DNA of 64,000 bases from Eunapius fragilis (GCA_963681505.1 OY811971.1:2903730-2967729); one strand, 5' to 3'; counted from the first letter of the stretch, positions 43,275 through 55,827 are shown. Made by a program: numbers and translations. Notes: generated from the letters alone by a model not told the origin.

Positions 43275-43762
43275 CACAGTGGATTGGGAGTAGTGCCCAG
43301 GCGACAGAGGATTGCGAGTAGTGCCCAGGCGACAGTGGATTGGGAGTAGTGCCCAGGCCACAGTGGATTGGGAGTAGTGCCCAGGCCACAGTGGATTGGG
43401 AATAGTGCCCAGGCCACAGTGGATTGGGAGTAGTGCCCAGGCCATAGTGGATTGGGAATAGTGCCCAGGCCACAGTGGATTGGGAGTAGTGCCCAGGCCA
43501 TAGTGGATTGGGAGTAGTGCCCAGGCCACAGTGGATTGGGAGTAGTGCCCAGGCCATAGTGGATTGGGAATAGTGCCCAGGCCACAGTGGATTGGGAATA
43601 GTGCCCAGGCCACAGTGGATTGGGAGTAGTGCCCAGGCCATAGTGGATTGGGAATAGTGCCCAGGCCACAGTGGATTGGGAGTAGTGCCCAGGCCACAGT
43701 GGATTGGGAATAGTGCCCAGGCCACAGTGGATTGGGAATAGTGCCCAGGCCACAGTGGATTC
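43275..43762. repeat. 28-bp minisatellite, array 3 (about 17 copies)
   Basis: The longest array of this unit. Two alternating variants (GGGAGTAGT and GGGAATAGT, CCACAG and CCATAG) form longer repeated groups, which suggests recent unequal exchange. Confidence 0.94.
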
Positions 43763-44265
43763 GTTGTACTGAGTCAGCGACGTTGTTACAGTCCTATCAC
43801 AAGGCCAAGCACTATGGCTCTCCCCTAATTCACGCTGTCTACTTGAGAATTTACTGGCGCAAATACGCGCTTACACATCCCTCTAAATACACAATCAAAC
43901 AATATTACCACACTTAAAGCAACCGGTAGTCCAAACTAGCTGAATAGCAACGAGCTGTCTGGATATTATGTTGTGAACGAACAGGATACTCTGGGTAACC
44001 AAACCATAGACACGTGATAATGACACCAAAAAAATACCACTGGAAGGACAATAAACGCATGCCTGCAATCTGATTGGCGTGCCAACATTCTGGTGCACTG
44101 GTCAACTATTACCATGGTAAAGTCTCCAGACCCTTTGTGATGTATATTGGGGTCTGGGCACCACACTATCCCTCTACATAATTCATATCGGTAACTGATG
44201 GCTGTGAACACAGTTCAAAATCTTAAATCTTTTCTTCACCCTGCTACAATAGCTCTTGGTATTCT
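43763..44265. other. Unique insertion region, no gene recognised
   Basis: About 400 bp not found in the other blocks (43763-44190). Overlapping minus-strand frames occur here without recognisable domains. Block sequence resumes near 44200. Confidence 0.4.
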
Positions 44266-44650
44266 GTGTTCATGCAGATGGTGGACACACATGATGCTGC
44301 CATACTACTACCTATTATTTGAGCCCACACTGCTCCAGGAACTACACTCAGAAAGTAAAGGGTTCCGTTATCAACCAAAATTGCAGTAACATGAGCCATT
44401 GCTGCAATGTAAGCTGAGATCTGGCAAAGATACTTCCATCTCTCACTGAACAGCGTGTTTTACACTTCCACCCTAAAGTATCTCAAAATCTTTCTGAGAA
44501 CATTCAAGCATAGGTGCATGACAGCTGAAACAGTTCAGGTCAGAATACATGTTGTGTAGTGTATGATCCATCTACAATCCTCCAGCATCCACACAACACA
44601 CATATGCTAGCTTCCACTTAGTGCACTGCACAGATCTTGCAAGTAAATTT
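44266..44650. pseudogene. Merlin remnants, block 3 (two opposite halves)
   Basis: On the plus strand, CATGCAGATGGTGGACACAC to CAGGAACTACACTCAG (44270-44355) is the APGTTLRS-type tail. On the minus strand, 44391-44650 holds the LTLQQWLMLL-type N-terminal part. The arrangement equals 3400-3786. Confidence 0.6.
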
Positions 44651-45044
44651 TGGCTATTAAAGAAGCCAAACCTCCAATCATTAAGGAACCTATGTCGATA
44701 GATGCCATTCATGCATAGAAAACTGACTATATATGCTCTTATATTTCCAGGCTTGAGATGTCGTGCATATCTCGCGAATCTAAATGTTAATTGGAAGGTC
44801 TAATGAGATTCAGTAGATGTAGAAATTAGATTTAACCCTATCGGTTAGGTGTCGTGCTCAACCTCAGCGTGCCGGGTAACAAAGTGAAACCTATGGATAC
44901 CAGTTCTGATCCTGTTACATCGGGGAGTCCAAACGTAATCGGATAGAGGCTCTCCATACTTCCTTGCCTGTCCAAAAGGGTGTACCATACCCCTCTTTCC
45001 CTCGCCGCTCCACAACAAATTTATGCCTCTAATATTTTAAGCCA

Positions 45045-45265
45045 AAGGTACCTGTTTACACACACTCACACAACACAAATGCACATCATTTGTATTGATT
45101 TATTAAGTATCACAGAGGAAGGGAAGGGACTACTAACACTGGGTCTTCGGGATATGTTGGACATCTCTAAAACACTATCTCTCTGCTTCATGCAGATGGT
45201 GGACACACTGCTATCCATTATTCGAGCCCATACTGCTCTAGGAAATAGACTCAGAAAGTAAAGGG
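45045..45265 (+). pseudogene. Merlin DDE fragment, second copy in block 3
   Basis: In one frame it encodes ISKTLSLCFMQMVDT, then LLSIIRAHTALGNRL. This shows the in-frame order of the segments that are scattered elsewhere. It is truncated on both sides. Confidence 0.62.
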
Positions 45266-45292
45266 GGTTTAGTATCGACCAAAAGTGCAGTA

Positions 45293-45530
45293 GCCCCCCC
45301 TCCAAGGTCCAGTCAATAATTAACTGTGTACTTTATTAAATTTCATTCTATGTCCTAGTCCTCGGTGAAGCGTGTTATGAAACGTCAAAGTAGCATTTTA
45401 AGTTGCTTCAGCCAATTATCTGTATACACATTACCTACGGTTATGGCGCTTATAATTTACCATTCCCCACCCTTCATTAATATTCATATGCACTACCCAG
45501 CTGAAAATCCTGGATCCGCCTATGATAGGT
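45293..45530. mobile_element. Truncated relative of the 301-bp MITE
   Basis: Shares CCCCCCTCCAAGGTCCAGTC and the right end AAAATCCTGGATCCGCCTAT with 22574-22874. The left terminal repeat is missing. Confidence 0.7.
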
Positions 45531-47040
45531 GCATGACAGCTGAAACAGTTTGGGTAAAAATACACGATGTGTATTGAATGAAACATAATGGGACCTATGT
45601 CGATAAATGCCATTCTTACATAGTATATGCACTCTTATATGCCCAGGTTTGAGATGTTGTGCATATCCCGTGAATCGATGCTACTACCTATACTGCTTTA
45701 TTAGTGCCCATGCTGCTCCAGGAACTACACTCAGAAGCAGTCTCGGATCCAGCATAGGCCCCATTAATATGAAATGCTGCCCCTCTGGCAACAATTGCCG
45801 CCCCCCCCCCACCCCCCACACACACACACACTATAACGCACACAAAGATATACAGGTAAATCATCGTACGACAAGCAGCCCCCGCCCCCACACACACCCT
45901 CATACACATTTTGTATCATGCATGGAGCATACAACCACCCCCCCCCTCCCGATTTGCATATCGGGCCTGAAGTGGATAGCACACACACACACCCCCCCCC
46001 CCTGCTTTTTGTATCGCGGGTTTAAAACTCGTTTGGAAAACCTGTATCCGCCTCTGGCTACGCGTACATTCATTTTCAATGTGCAGCCCCTTCCGTAACC
46101 TCCCCCCTCCCCACCACATCCTCCCATAGCCAAATCCTGGATCCAGGCTGCTCAGAAGTATCTAGTACAGAAGTGCAGTACAATGAGCCATTGCTGCAAG
46201 ATCTGTCAAAGATACTTATCTCTCACTGAAAGACGTGTTTTACACTTCCACCCTAAAGTACCTCACAAATCTTTCCGAGAACATTCAAGCATGGTGCATG
46301 ACAGCTGAAACAGTTCAGGTAAGAATACACGTTGTGTATTGTATGACCCATCTAAAATACTCCAGCACCCACACAACACACATGTTTCCACTTAGGGCAC
46401 TGTAATATAGAAGCCGAACCCCTAATCATTAAGGGACCTATGTCGATAAATGCCATTCTTGCATAGAAAACCGGCTATATATATGCTCTTATATTACCAG
46501 GTTTGAGATGTCGTGCATATCCTGCGAATCGAACTGTTAATTGGAAGGTCTAATGAGATTCAGTAGATGTAGAAATTAGATTTAACCCATCGGTTAGGCG
46601 TCATGCTCAACCTCAGCGTGCCGGGTAACAAAGTGAAACCTATGGATACCAGTTCTGTTCCTGTTACATCGGGGAGTCCAAACGTGATCGGATAGAGGCT
46701 TTCCATACTTCCTTGCCTGTCCAAAAGGGTGTACCATACCCCTCTCTCCCCCGCCGCTCCACAACAAATTTATGCCTCTCTCCCTTCATAGACTTATTAT
46801 TCCTAGATTCTCCGCTGTTACTAAGATCAGAATCCAAAAACTCTAACTGCATGGACGATCGGAGCCATGGTAGCAACCGGCGCCACTCGTTAATATAATT
46901 TTAGGATCGATTCGCTCGCGTGTTTTTATCTATATTATATGCACTAAGATACTGACTAGACTTACCGGTCTTCTTCCAGTAGTGTTTAACCAGAGATAGT
47001 TCTATGAGACACTTTATAGTTTTCAATCACTAGTCTCGTT
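45531..47040. repeat. Block 3 modules: C-rich/CA-rich tracts and Merlin fragments
   Basis: Contains a Merlin tail near 45715, C-tracts and CA runs (45800-45990), an inverted Merlin N-terminal fragment near 46170-46420, and the GGGGAGTCC module near 46670. No functional gene is seen. Confidence 0.55.
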
Positions 47041-47107
47041 CCCAGGCCCTTCTGTACAATAAAAATAGTGCGGGGGGGGGGGGGGGGGGGGGGGGGGGTT
47101 GGGGGGT

Positions 47108-47163
47108 AGTCTGGGGACCCGACTGATGGCTAATAGTACAGCCATCAGTCGGGTTCCCAGACT
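47108..47163. repeat. Hairpin flanked by long G-tracts
   Basis: Arms 47108-47131 and 47140-47163 are 24-bp inverted repeats with one mismatch and an 8-nt loop. Runs of about 27-31 G lie on each side (47072-47098 and 47165-47195). Confidence 0.9.
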
Positions 47164-47194
<31 letters not shown>

Positions 47195-47644
47195 CTCGAA
47201 AAGTCATACGTACATTTCATATGATGGAATATGAAAGAGTTATTGAATGTTCTTTGGATAACAAATATGTTAGCAGTCGTCTCTTCTCCGCAAAGCTTCT
47301 TTTCAGGTGTACCGGTTACTATAGGTAATAATAACCGCACTTTGTGACTGCGTTTGTCGCAAAACTCCCAGCAGTACCGGCTGAATATCCGTTAACCCTC
47401 CAACAAAGTTCCTATTTTCAGAACAAACCATGATCCATGCAATAGAACCTGCCTTCGTTTCATTCGTATACGCGCAGTCGCGGATAGAGGTGCTGAAATC
47501 CGCTCCTGCACCGATAAATAAACCGCTCACTGTACTGCAATCTCGAAGATTGAACATGATATGGATTCGTATGCTTGCAATACATTTATTCATAACCCAT
47601 GGGGGGCTCATCCTCCCCTATCCGACCTTAACTATTTAAGAGGG

Positions 47645-47677
47645 TAATTGCCCCCCCCCCCCCCCCCCCCCCCCCCT
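47645..47677. repeat. Long C homopolymer
   Basis: A C-tract of about 26-28 bases at the same block position as a ten-base C-tract at 17290 and a C-tract at about 56850-56885. Its length may be unreliable in the assembly. Confidence 0.85.
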
Positions 47678-47765
47678 CCCCACCTGTTGGTGGAGTCAAT
47701 GACATATTCACAATTGCAACACATCTCATTTATCCAAAAATACAGGGATTGGAAATGCATACTAA

Positions 47766-48066
47766 GCAGTGAGTGGAGGAGGGGACAATGCACTAAGAAT
47801 TAAATAGGTACTTCGAGGATAGGCCTGGGGCCCTGTGCTGTGGTCCTATGTTGTAGGCCAGACTCAGGATCAGCCGACCCGAACATGTCATCAATGAGTT
47901 CTTCCTCCATGAAAACAGCACCATCCCCATTCCTGGGACAAGGTAACAACGTCTCGTTCACTGACTATGCACACACCTCCGCCATGCCATCAAAGATCTC
48001 CTGCTTCACAAGGCTGGGCATACCCTGGCTAACAGTGCCTGCAGCGTACATGGTCACGTTCTGGAG
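47766..48066 (-). pseudogene. Broken copy of zinc-finger exon 1 (block 3)
   Basis: Minus-strand similarity to 17389-17725: QNVTMYAAGTVSQGMPSLVK, SVNETLLPCPRNGDGAV and DDMFGSADPESGLQHR. Two in-frame stops interrupt it, one at the Trp of the RAW motif. It lacks the MEDSQPHH start, because unrelated sequence begins at about 48067. Confidence 0.75.
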
Positions 48067-48598
48067 ATTTGAGACATAAGCTAGTAGTTCGACCATATCA
48101 GCAGGTAAACGCCCAGACATTACGCTAACGTAGGTGGTGAAGCATCATCTCAATAAACTCCCATGACCAGATGCGTACTGCAGCCTTCGATGGGACTGGC
48201 TGAACGCCCTACCCTATGAAAATGCCCACAGCAGCCCCCGATTGCTGCGAAATTATCGCCGCCACTGTATCGGTACGTGAATCCACCAGAGTGACAACGT
48301 GGTGGAGTTCAGAGCCGCGACCAACCGAGCCTGAGGGCTGCAGATTGGTGGAGCTGAGAGGCACCGTCCTGAGGGGCCGCTGATTAGTGGAGCTGAGAGA
48401 CCCCCGACCATCTGGGCTGATGGGAGTAGGTGGAGCTGAGAGTCCCCGACATGAGGGACTAGACGGTCCATCCTGCTTGACTCCTCCGCCAATCTCAGAT
48501 ACAGCCACCACACTTTGTTCATCTACCAAAGGCCGCACCCGTCCCCTAACCCTCCGCACGAGAAAACAACAATGGGCTACCCCACTCACTGACAGCAC
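48067..48598 (-). CDS. Uncertain coding region, possibly Gag-like
   Basis: A 129-codon minus-strand frame (48209-48598) rich in Ser/Pro/Arg, starting MLSVSGVAHCCFLVRRVRGR. It is followed, in another frame (about 48070-48200), by a peptide with VSVMSGRLPADMVELLAYV that loosely resembles the helical part of DIRS Gag proteins. It sits as an insertion at the truncated exon-1 copy. Assignment is weak. Confidence 0.25.
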
Positions 48599-49960
48599 AG
48601 GGGCACTGATGGATAAATAGTTATTAACAGTGGTTAGCTTTGATATTCATAATTATTAACAGTCCATAGATATTGTCACCAGCACCCCCGCACGGTCATT
48701 AAATGGAATAGCCCAAATAACAAGGCCACAATCCGAAAAACAAAATACACACGCAAGGTGCCCCACTGTACATGCATGTGCAACAGAAAACCGCCGAGGC
48801 TGTCACGTGGTGACAATAACACGCATGCGGGATGCAATGCATTGCTTGCTCTGCGGCCCATTAACCTCTGTTAACAAACGTTAACCTCTGTATGCATAAT
48901 AGCTCCATTAGAGTCCTCGGGACCCTCTTCAGAGTTCTGGCATGGTATTGAAAAATAAAGTTCCCTTCATGCATGATATCAACAAGGATATGAAATTAAA
49001 GCAATATGATGCAAGAGCCCGCTATGAGTCTCGATGAATGAAAAAAAGTTCTGCACTGGGCTCGGCCGTCACTTTTTAAAAACGTACCAGTATTGGGCGT
49101 GGTTTAGGTGGGTTTATCGCTGCGACGTCGCATCGCGTCGCAGGAATAGAAATTTTTTCTATTAATGCGACGTCGCATCGCCTCGTGTCGCGGGGTCGTG
49201 CGTCAATTTGTGAACAAGGCTTAAGACTGCAAGCAGTAAAGATATATCACATCATCCTCCTTGGCACCAACACAAAAGTAACAAACACACCCACGTTGGT
49301 GGAGCACTTCCAATGAGATGTGCGGCATGGTGATCAGTCTAACGGGTTTGGCAGGGGTAGCCGTGGTTACAGATTTAAGGCAACCATAAAGCCCAAAACA
49401 TATAAAGACACCACATGCAGAATTACAAGTAGTCATGGCGATTTTACACTGACACGTAATAATGCACTACTGTGCATAATACATTGCATTTTATATTGTG
49501 TGCATACTTGTTTGTTGTATGCATTATGCATTGGTCATAGCATTGGGATCTTGTGTCCTTTTCGCTTGCTATATCTTACTAATGGGCTGGAGTCACGTTT
49601 TGTTAAAGATGGTAGTCCTCCAGGTTTGGATGCAGACACACTTCCGTGGCTCCACGAGCAAAAAAAATTAGTGCATGCACAGTACTCTTGAGATCTTCTG
49701 GTGTACTAGTATTGTAGACATTAGGTACTGCGTATGTTCTCCTGCCTATTTAACATCCTGTTTGCACTGTGTGCAAATGCAATGGTTATTACTATGTATG
49801 TATGCATGTATGTATATACGTATGTACGTATGTGTGTATATGTATTAAATGAAAATAAAACACAGAGCACAAATTATCGAGATAATAGCAATCTCCAAAA
49901 CTTGACTAAACTAATTACATTCCGTTTCTAGTAAAGAGTACACGTTAGCTTGTGTATATA
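48599..49960. other. Start of block 4 with small insertions, no gene
   Basis: Block 4 starts at about 48890 (cf. 18735). Insertions include 49020-49210, with two GCGACGTCGCATCGC palindromic motifs (49123 and 49169), and 49545-49930, with a TATG-type microsatellite (49795-49845). A frame at 49320-49691 changes from block sequence into the insertion and is not considered a gene. Confidence 0.45.
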
Positions 49961-51027
49961 TCATTCATTGGACACTGGTGTTGGATCTTCGGAGTAGGAG
50001 CAGTGCTGGAGATGATATTTCAAACCACTCTTGGTCACATATTTCTTGTCACATCCTTCAGAGGGACATCGTAACTTCTCACCAAGGTGTTTTCTGCCAT
50101 GCTTTTTAAGAGCAGAAATGGACCTGAAAGATTGCCTGCAGAAACACTTATAAGGTCGATCATTGCTGTGGACCATCATATGGTATTGCAGACTTGAACT
50201 GTAGGAATAATGCTTGTTGCAAATAGTACACTTGAAATTTGTGGCTCCTGTGTGTACAACCATGTGTCTCGTAAGATATTGCTTTTGACCAAATGCCTTC
50301 CCACATTCAGAACACCAGTAGTGCTTTTCTTTTGTATGGATAACCATGTGCTTCTTAAGATCTCCCTTATGGCCAAATGCCTTCCCACATTCAGAACACT
50401 GATAGTTCTTTTCTTTTGTATGGACAATCAAGTGCCTCTTCAAACTTCCGTTGTGACCAAATGCCTTCCCACAATCAGAACACTGATAGTTCTTTTCTTG
50501 TGTATGGACAACCATGTGTGTCTTCAGATGTACATTTTGCTTAAATGCTTTCCCACATTCAGAACACTGATACTTCTTTTCTTGCGAATGGACAACCATG
50601 TGCCTCTTCAAATGTTCCTTACGACCAAATGCCTTCCCACATTCAGAACATTGATAGTTTTTTTCTTTTGTATGGACAACCATATGTCCCTTCAGATGTC
50701 CTTTCAGACTAAATGCCTTCCCACATTCAGAACATTGATAGTTCTTTTCTTTTGTATGGACCACCATGTGTTCCTTCAGATGTCCTTTCAGACCAAATGC
50801 CTTCCCACATTCCAAACACTGATATCTCTTTTCTCGTGAATGGACAACCATGTGTGTTTTCAGTGTTTCCTTTCGACCAAATGCCTTCCCACATTCAGAA
50901 CACTGATAGTTCTTTTCATGCATATGAACAACCATGTGTCTCTTCAGATTTCCCTTATGACCAAATGCCTTCCCACATTCAGAACACCTGTGCTTTATTT
51001 CAGCTATGCTCATCTTCCTTGGGTGAA
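49961..51027 (-). CDS. C2H2 zinc-finger protein 4, finger exon
   Basis: Twelve fingers at 28-residue spacing. The conserved Met (MSIAEIKHRC) is at 51013 and the conserved TATAG acceptor precedes 51027. The unspliced frame remains open to an ATG at 51139. The finger order is close to paralogue 3 but lacks some fingers and differs in contact helices (KQNVHL, GHNGSL, GRKEHL). All canonical fingers look intact. The C-terminus ends SYSEDPTPVSNE instead of the SNSxDPNTMTNA tail of the other three copies, because an insertion breaks homology right after the CX4C finger. Its upstream exon-1 copy at 56889 is destroyed, so expression would need the alternative start. Confidence 0.84.
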
Positions 51028-51479
51028 CTATAAATTTATATGGATAATATTCAGTCATTAATAACAAATTCGAATTTACAATGATTTTCAACAATGTCCT
51101 CATGTCATGAACCTCATTTGAAAAACTCAGTGGGATCAATGTTGAGCACGCTGACTGATGGGGTTAAATCTAATTTATACGCACAGGCCCTCTGGATCGA
51201 TGCCTATACATACGGCCCCATAGAATTAAGAATGCGCTAAATCTCATTAAACCTATCAACAACACAGTTCACAAAGTCGATTTATGGGAAATGCCAATAT
51301 CTCAGACCTGGTCACATTATAATAATGTAGTGATAACTATGATTATACTAGTGGCTTTCCACCAGAGAACATTTCACACAACATATTGCAAACTTATATC
51401 CCTAAGGCTTCGAAAGCATTCTCAGCTGTTGCGTCATACTTCTCCCTCCACTAGTCTAGTGCCCAGACCTAAAATATAT

Positions 51480-51765
51480 GCCACAGTCGATTGGGAGTAG
51501 TGCCCAGGCCACAGTGGATTGGGAGTAGTGCCCAGGCCCATGTGGATTGGGAGTAGTGCCCAGGCCACAGTGGATTGGGAGTAGTGCCCAGGCCACAGTG
51601 GATTGGGAGTAGTGCCCAGGCCACAGTGGATTGAGAGTAGTGCCCAGGCCACAGTGGATTGGGAGTAGTGCCCAGGCCACAGTGGATTGGGAGTAGTGCC
51701 CAGGCCACAGTGGATTGGGAGTAGTGCCCAGGCCACAGTGGATTGGAAGTAGTGCCCAGGCTACA
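51480..51765. repeat. 28-bp minisatellite, array 4 (about 10 copies)
   Basis: The same unit as the other three arrays, with one CCCATGTGG variant at 51537. Confidence 0.93.
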
Positions 51766-51954
51766 AATATCTTTAATCTTTCTTCACCCTGTTCCCCAAT
51801 AGCTCTCGGTATTCTGTGTGTGGGCACTACAATATCCCTCTACATAATTCATCTTAGTAACTGATGGCTGTGAACAGCCTTCATAATCTTAAATCTTTTC
51901 TTCAACCTGTATGTGTGTGTGCCTCCTGTAGTCCTGTTCACTAACTCAGCAGTA

Positions 51955-52375
51955 TGGTTAACTGTCTCATGCTGCAGATGAGGGATATCCATAGCAAAGG
52001 CCGTCCACTCATCTGAGTGGATGTATGTGTGTTAAGGTGGTTCACAGCAAGGCAGGGGACGTCTACCAATGGCTAAGGGAAGTGTGTTCAACCAGATTCA
52101 TTAATGACTTGCCTGCGCAGCCCAGGGATTATAGCCCACGTTGACAAATCCCTTTTTTAATATAAGCCAAAGGTACCAGTTTACACACACTCACACAACA
52201 CAAATGGACATGTATTGTTTTATTAAGTATCACAGTTGAAGGGAAGGGACTACTGGCACTGGGTCTTCGGGATATGTTGGACATCTCTAAAACACCATCT
52301 CTCTGCTTCATGCAGATGGTGGACACACTGCTATCCATTATTCAAGCCCATACTGCTCTAGGAAATAGACTCAGA
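51955..52375 (+). pseudogene. Merlin remnant, block 4
   Basis: Homologous to 3026-3480: starts MVNCLMLQMRDI, but a small change near 51990 shifts the frame and a stop follows. The later part (52225-52375) encodes LCFMQMVDT and IIQAHTALGNRL-like pieces. Confidence 0.65.
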
Positions 52376-52412
52376 AAATAAAGGGGGTTTAGTATCGACC
52401 AAAAGTGCAGTA

Positions 52413-52668
52413 GCCCCCCCTCCAAGGTCCAGTCAATAATTAACATTAACTGTGTACTTTATTAAATTTAATTCTATGTCCTAGTCCTCGGTGGAGCGTG
52501 TTATGAAACATCAAAGTAGCATTTTAAGTTGCTTCAGCCAATTGTCTGTATACACATTACCGTATGAGTGCTACGGTTATGGCGTTCATAATTTACTACG
52601 CCCCACCTTTCATTAATATTCATATGCACCACCCAACTAAAAATCCTGGATCCGCCTATGATAGGTGC
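52413..52668. mobile_element. Truncated relative of the 301-bp MITE, block 4
   Basis: The same internal sequence and right end as 22574-22874 and 45293-45530, again without the left terminal repeat. Confidence 0.7.
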
Positions 52669-55256
52669 ATGACAGCTGAAACAGTTTGGGTAAGAATACA
52701 CGTTGTGTATTGAATGAAACATTATGGGACCTATGCCATTCTTGCATACTCTTATATGACGAGGTTTGATATGTTGTGCTTATCCTGTGAATCGACAATA
52801 CTACCTACTATTCGGGCCCATACTGCTCAGGAACTACACTCAGCAGCAGCTCCGGATCCAGCATAGGCTTGGGGGGAGGGGAGGGGGCCGCCGCCCCCCC
52901 TCCCCTCTTTCCATTTATATGAAATGCTGCCCCTCTGGCACTAATTGCTGCTGCCCCTCCCCCCACGCATTGTCACGCACACAAAGATATACTGGTAAAT
53001 CATAGAATGGCAAGCAGTCCCCCGCCCCCCACACCCACTTTTTGTATCATGCCTGGAGCATACAACCCGCCCCCCCTCCCGATTTTCATATCGGGCCTGA
53101 AGTGGATAGCAGCCACACCCTCCCCCCTGCTTTTTGGATCGCGGGTTTACACCTCATTTGGAAAACCTTATCTGCCTCTGGCTACACGTACGTTGTCAAT
53201 GTGCAGCCCCTTACGTAACCCCCTCCCCCTCCCCGCCCCATCCGCCCAGGAACTACACTCAGAAGCTGCCCTGGATCCAGCATAGGCTTGGGGGGGGGGG
53301 GGGGGGGCAGTGGGGTGGCCAACCCCCCCCCCCCCCCCCCCCCCCATAATCTGAAATGCCGCCCCTCTGGCACCAATTGCGCCCCCCAGCCCCACTCTAC
53401 CCCCATGCACTATCACGCACACAAGATATATTGTACAGCAAGCAGCCCCCTCCACCCCCCACACACACACACACTTACTGTATCATGCCTCAAGCATACA
53501 ACACACCCCCGTCCCGTTTTCGTATCGGGCCTGAAGCAGACAGCCCCCCCAAGCCCCCAATTTCATATCGCTGGTCTAAACCCCCCCCCCCCCTCCCGTT
53601 TTGAAAAATCCTGTATCTGCCCCTGGCAACCCATACATTCATTGTCAATGTGCCACAAAACCACACACACCCCATAGCCAAATCCTGGATCCAGGCTGCT
53701 CAGAAGTATTTAGTACAGAAGTGCAGTAACATGAGCCATTGCTGCAATGTAAGCTGAGATCTGGCAAAGATACTTCCATCTCTCACTGAACGGCGTGTTT
53801 TACACTTCCACCCTAAAGTACCTCACAAATCGTTTCGAGAACATTCAAGCATAGGTGCGTGACAGCTGAAACAGTTCAGGTAAGAATACACGTTGTGCAT
53901 TTTATGATCCATCTACAATAATCCTCCAGCACCCACACAACACACATATGCTTCCACTTAGGGCACTGCACAGATCTTGCAAGTTAATTATGGCTATTAA
54001 AGAAGCCGAACCCCCAATCATTAAGGGACTTATGTCAATAAATGCCATTCATGCTTAGAAAACCGACTATATATGCTCTTATATAACGATTTCGTGCATA
54101 TCCCGCGAATCGAACTGTTAATTGGTACGTATAATGAGATTCAGTAGATGTACAAATTAGATTTAACCCCATCGGTTGGGCTTCGTACTCAACCAGCGTG
54201 CCAGGTAACAAAGTGAAACCTATATATACCACTTCTGTTCACTTCTGTTCACTTCTGTTCCTGACTTATTCCTAGATTCGCAGCTGTGACTAAGATCAGA
54301 ATTCTGAAACTCTAGATCTAACTGCATGGACGATCGTAGCCATGGTAGCCACTCGTTAAATAATTTTAGGATCGATTCGCTCGCGTGTTTGTATCTATAT
54401 TACATGCGCTAAGATATTTGATTGGACTTACTGACTTACTGGTCTTCTTCCAGCAGCGGTAACCAGAGATAGTATACAGATAACTCAGCAATGAGACACT
54501 TATTCTAAAATCACTAATCCAGTACCCAGGCCCTTCTGTGCAATTAAAGCGGGGGGTGGGAGGGGGGGGGGGGGGGGGGGGATGAAATAGTTATTGAATG
54601 TTCTTTGGATATTGACAGTCGTTTCATCTCCGAAAAGCTCCTTTCTGATGTATCGGTACTTGATGTTACATGTACTAGAAAAAACAATAACGGCACTTTG
54701 TAACAGCGTTTGTCGCAAAACTCTCGGAGTCGCGGTACCGGCTGAATACCCGTTAACCCTCCAACACAGTTCTTATCATTCTTCAGAATAGATGCATGCA
54801 ATAGAGCCAGCCTTCGTTTCAATAAGCATATAGAGAGGTGCTGAAATCCGCTAAATAAGTCACTCACTGTACAGTGTACAACAATCTCCGGACTCTCGAA
54901 GAACATGATATGGATTCATGTGCTTGAGTTACATTTATTCATAACCTGTGGGGGGGGCTTGCATAGAAAACCGACTATATATGCTCTTTTAAAACCGATG
55001 TCCTGCATATCCCGCGAATCGAACTACGTTTTTAATGAGTTCAGTAGATGTACAAATTAGATTTAACCCCATCGGTTGGGCGTCGTCCTCAACCTCATGC
55101 AGCGTGCCGGGTAACAAAGTGAAACCTGTTACCTGTTGCCTGTTCCTGTTACATCGGAGAGTCCAATCGTAATCGGATAGATACTTCCCTGCCCTTGCCT
55201 GTCCAAAAGGGTGCACCATACCCTCCCCCACCCCCACCCCCGCCCTCGCTCCACAG
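52669..55256. repeat. Block 4 modules: duplicated G/C-rich tracts and Merlin fragments
   Basis: Two partial copies of the segment from the Merlin tail to the C-tract (about 52830-53170 and 53245-53640). They are followed by an inverted Merlin N-terminal remnant (53710-53990) and two copies of the segment with GATTTAACCCCATCGGTTGG (54162 and 55062). There are long G or C runs at 53289-53307, about 53325-53345 and 54566-54580. No functional gene is seen. Confidence 0.55.
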
Positions 55257-55827
55257 CAAATCTGCTTTCCATTTCACTTATAATAGAATCCAAAAAGGGA
55301 ATAACACGTCAATAATCACATGCAGAAGTAACTTCTGGATTTGGTCTCGTCTGCCGTCCTCTTATTACTCGAGGCATTCCTTCTTCACTACCTATATTTC
55401 TGTGTTCAAAAGCAGTGCTTTACCATATATTCTATTGTCAGTGCTCAGTGTGTACATTTTCCCTGAGTGTTTTGTAATGCTTCATGATTTCAGTTATCTT
55501 CTTGAAACCAAAGTACACTTCCTGCAGTCTTTCTTGTAAGCATCCAGCAATTGGCTTATAGATTTTTGCCAGATAATGATTCACTGGGTTTTTGACGATA
55601 AATCCCCTGTAGTGCATGCAAGTTATAAGATTTAGTTTGTGATAAAATTTCATTTTTTTACACTAGTTGTGTAGCGTTTTGAACGTGATGAAGTAAAAAA
55701 GCGTTGGCGTCCCCTGGGGGAGTTTACAGCGCTCCCCCAAACCCCCTTGCTGAGGATTGCTGGCCCCTACCTCTACCCACCCCCCACCCACCTATAATCC
55801 TGGATCAGCGCCTGATTATGCCTCTCT
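55257..55827. mobile_element. Insertion with hAT-like right end
   Basis: Interrupts the block module between CAGCAAAT and TTATGCCTCT. The right end reads TAATCCTGGATCAGCGCCTG, close to the hAT terminus at 40850-40864. The left terminus was not recognised. There is no transposase. Confidence 0.45.

Noticed and set aside
43214-43753. Minus-strand frames with MAWALLPIHCGLG repeats (also at 21543-21853 and 51434-51827)
   Set aside because: These are by-products of the 28-bp minisatellite, which stays open in three frames. Length follows array size only.
43895-44211. Overlapping minus-strand frames in the unique insertion of block 3
   Set aside because: Three short frames in different phases with no recognisable domain or paralogue.
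45688-46133. Gly- and Pro-rich frames in the C/G tracts (also about 53062-53681 and 47023-47340)
   Set aside because: They arise from homopolymers and CA runs. There is no conserved start or domain.
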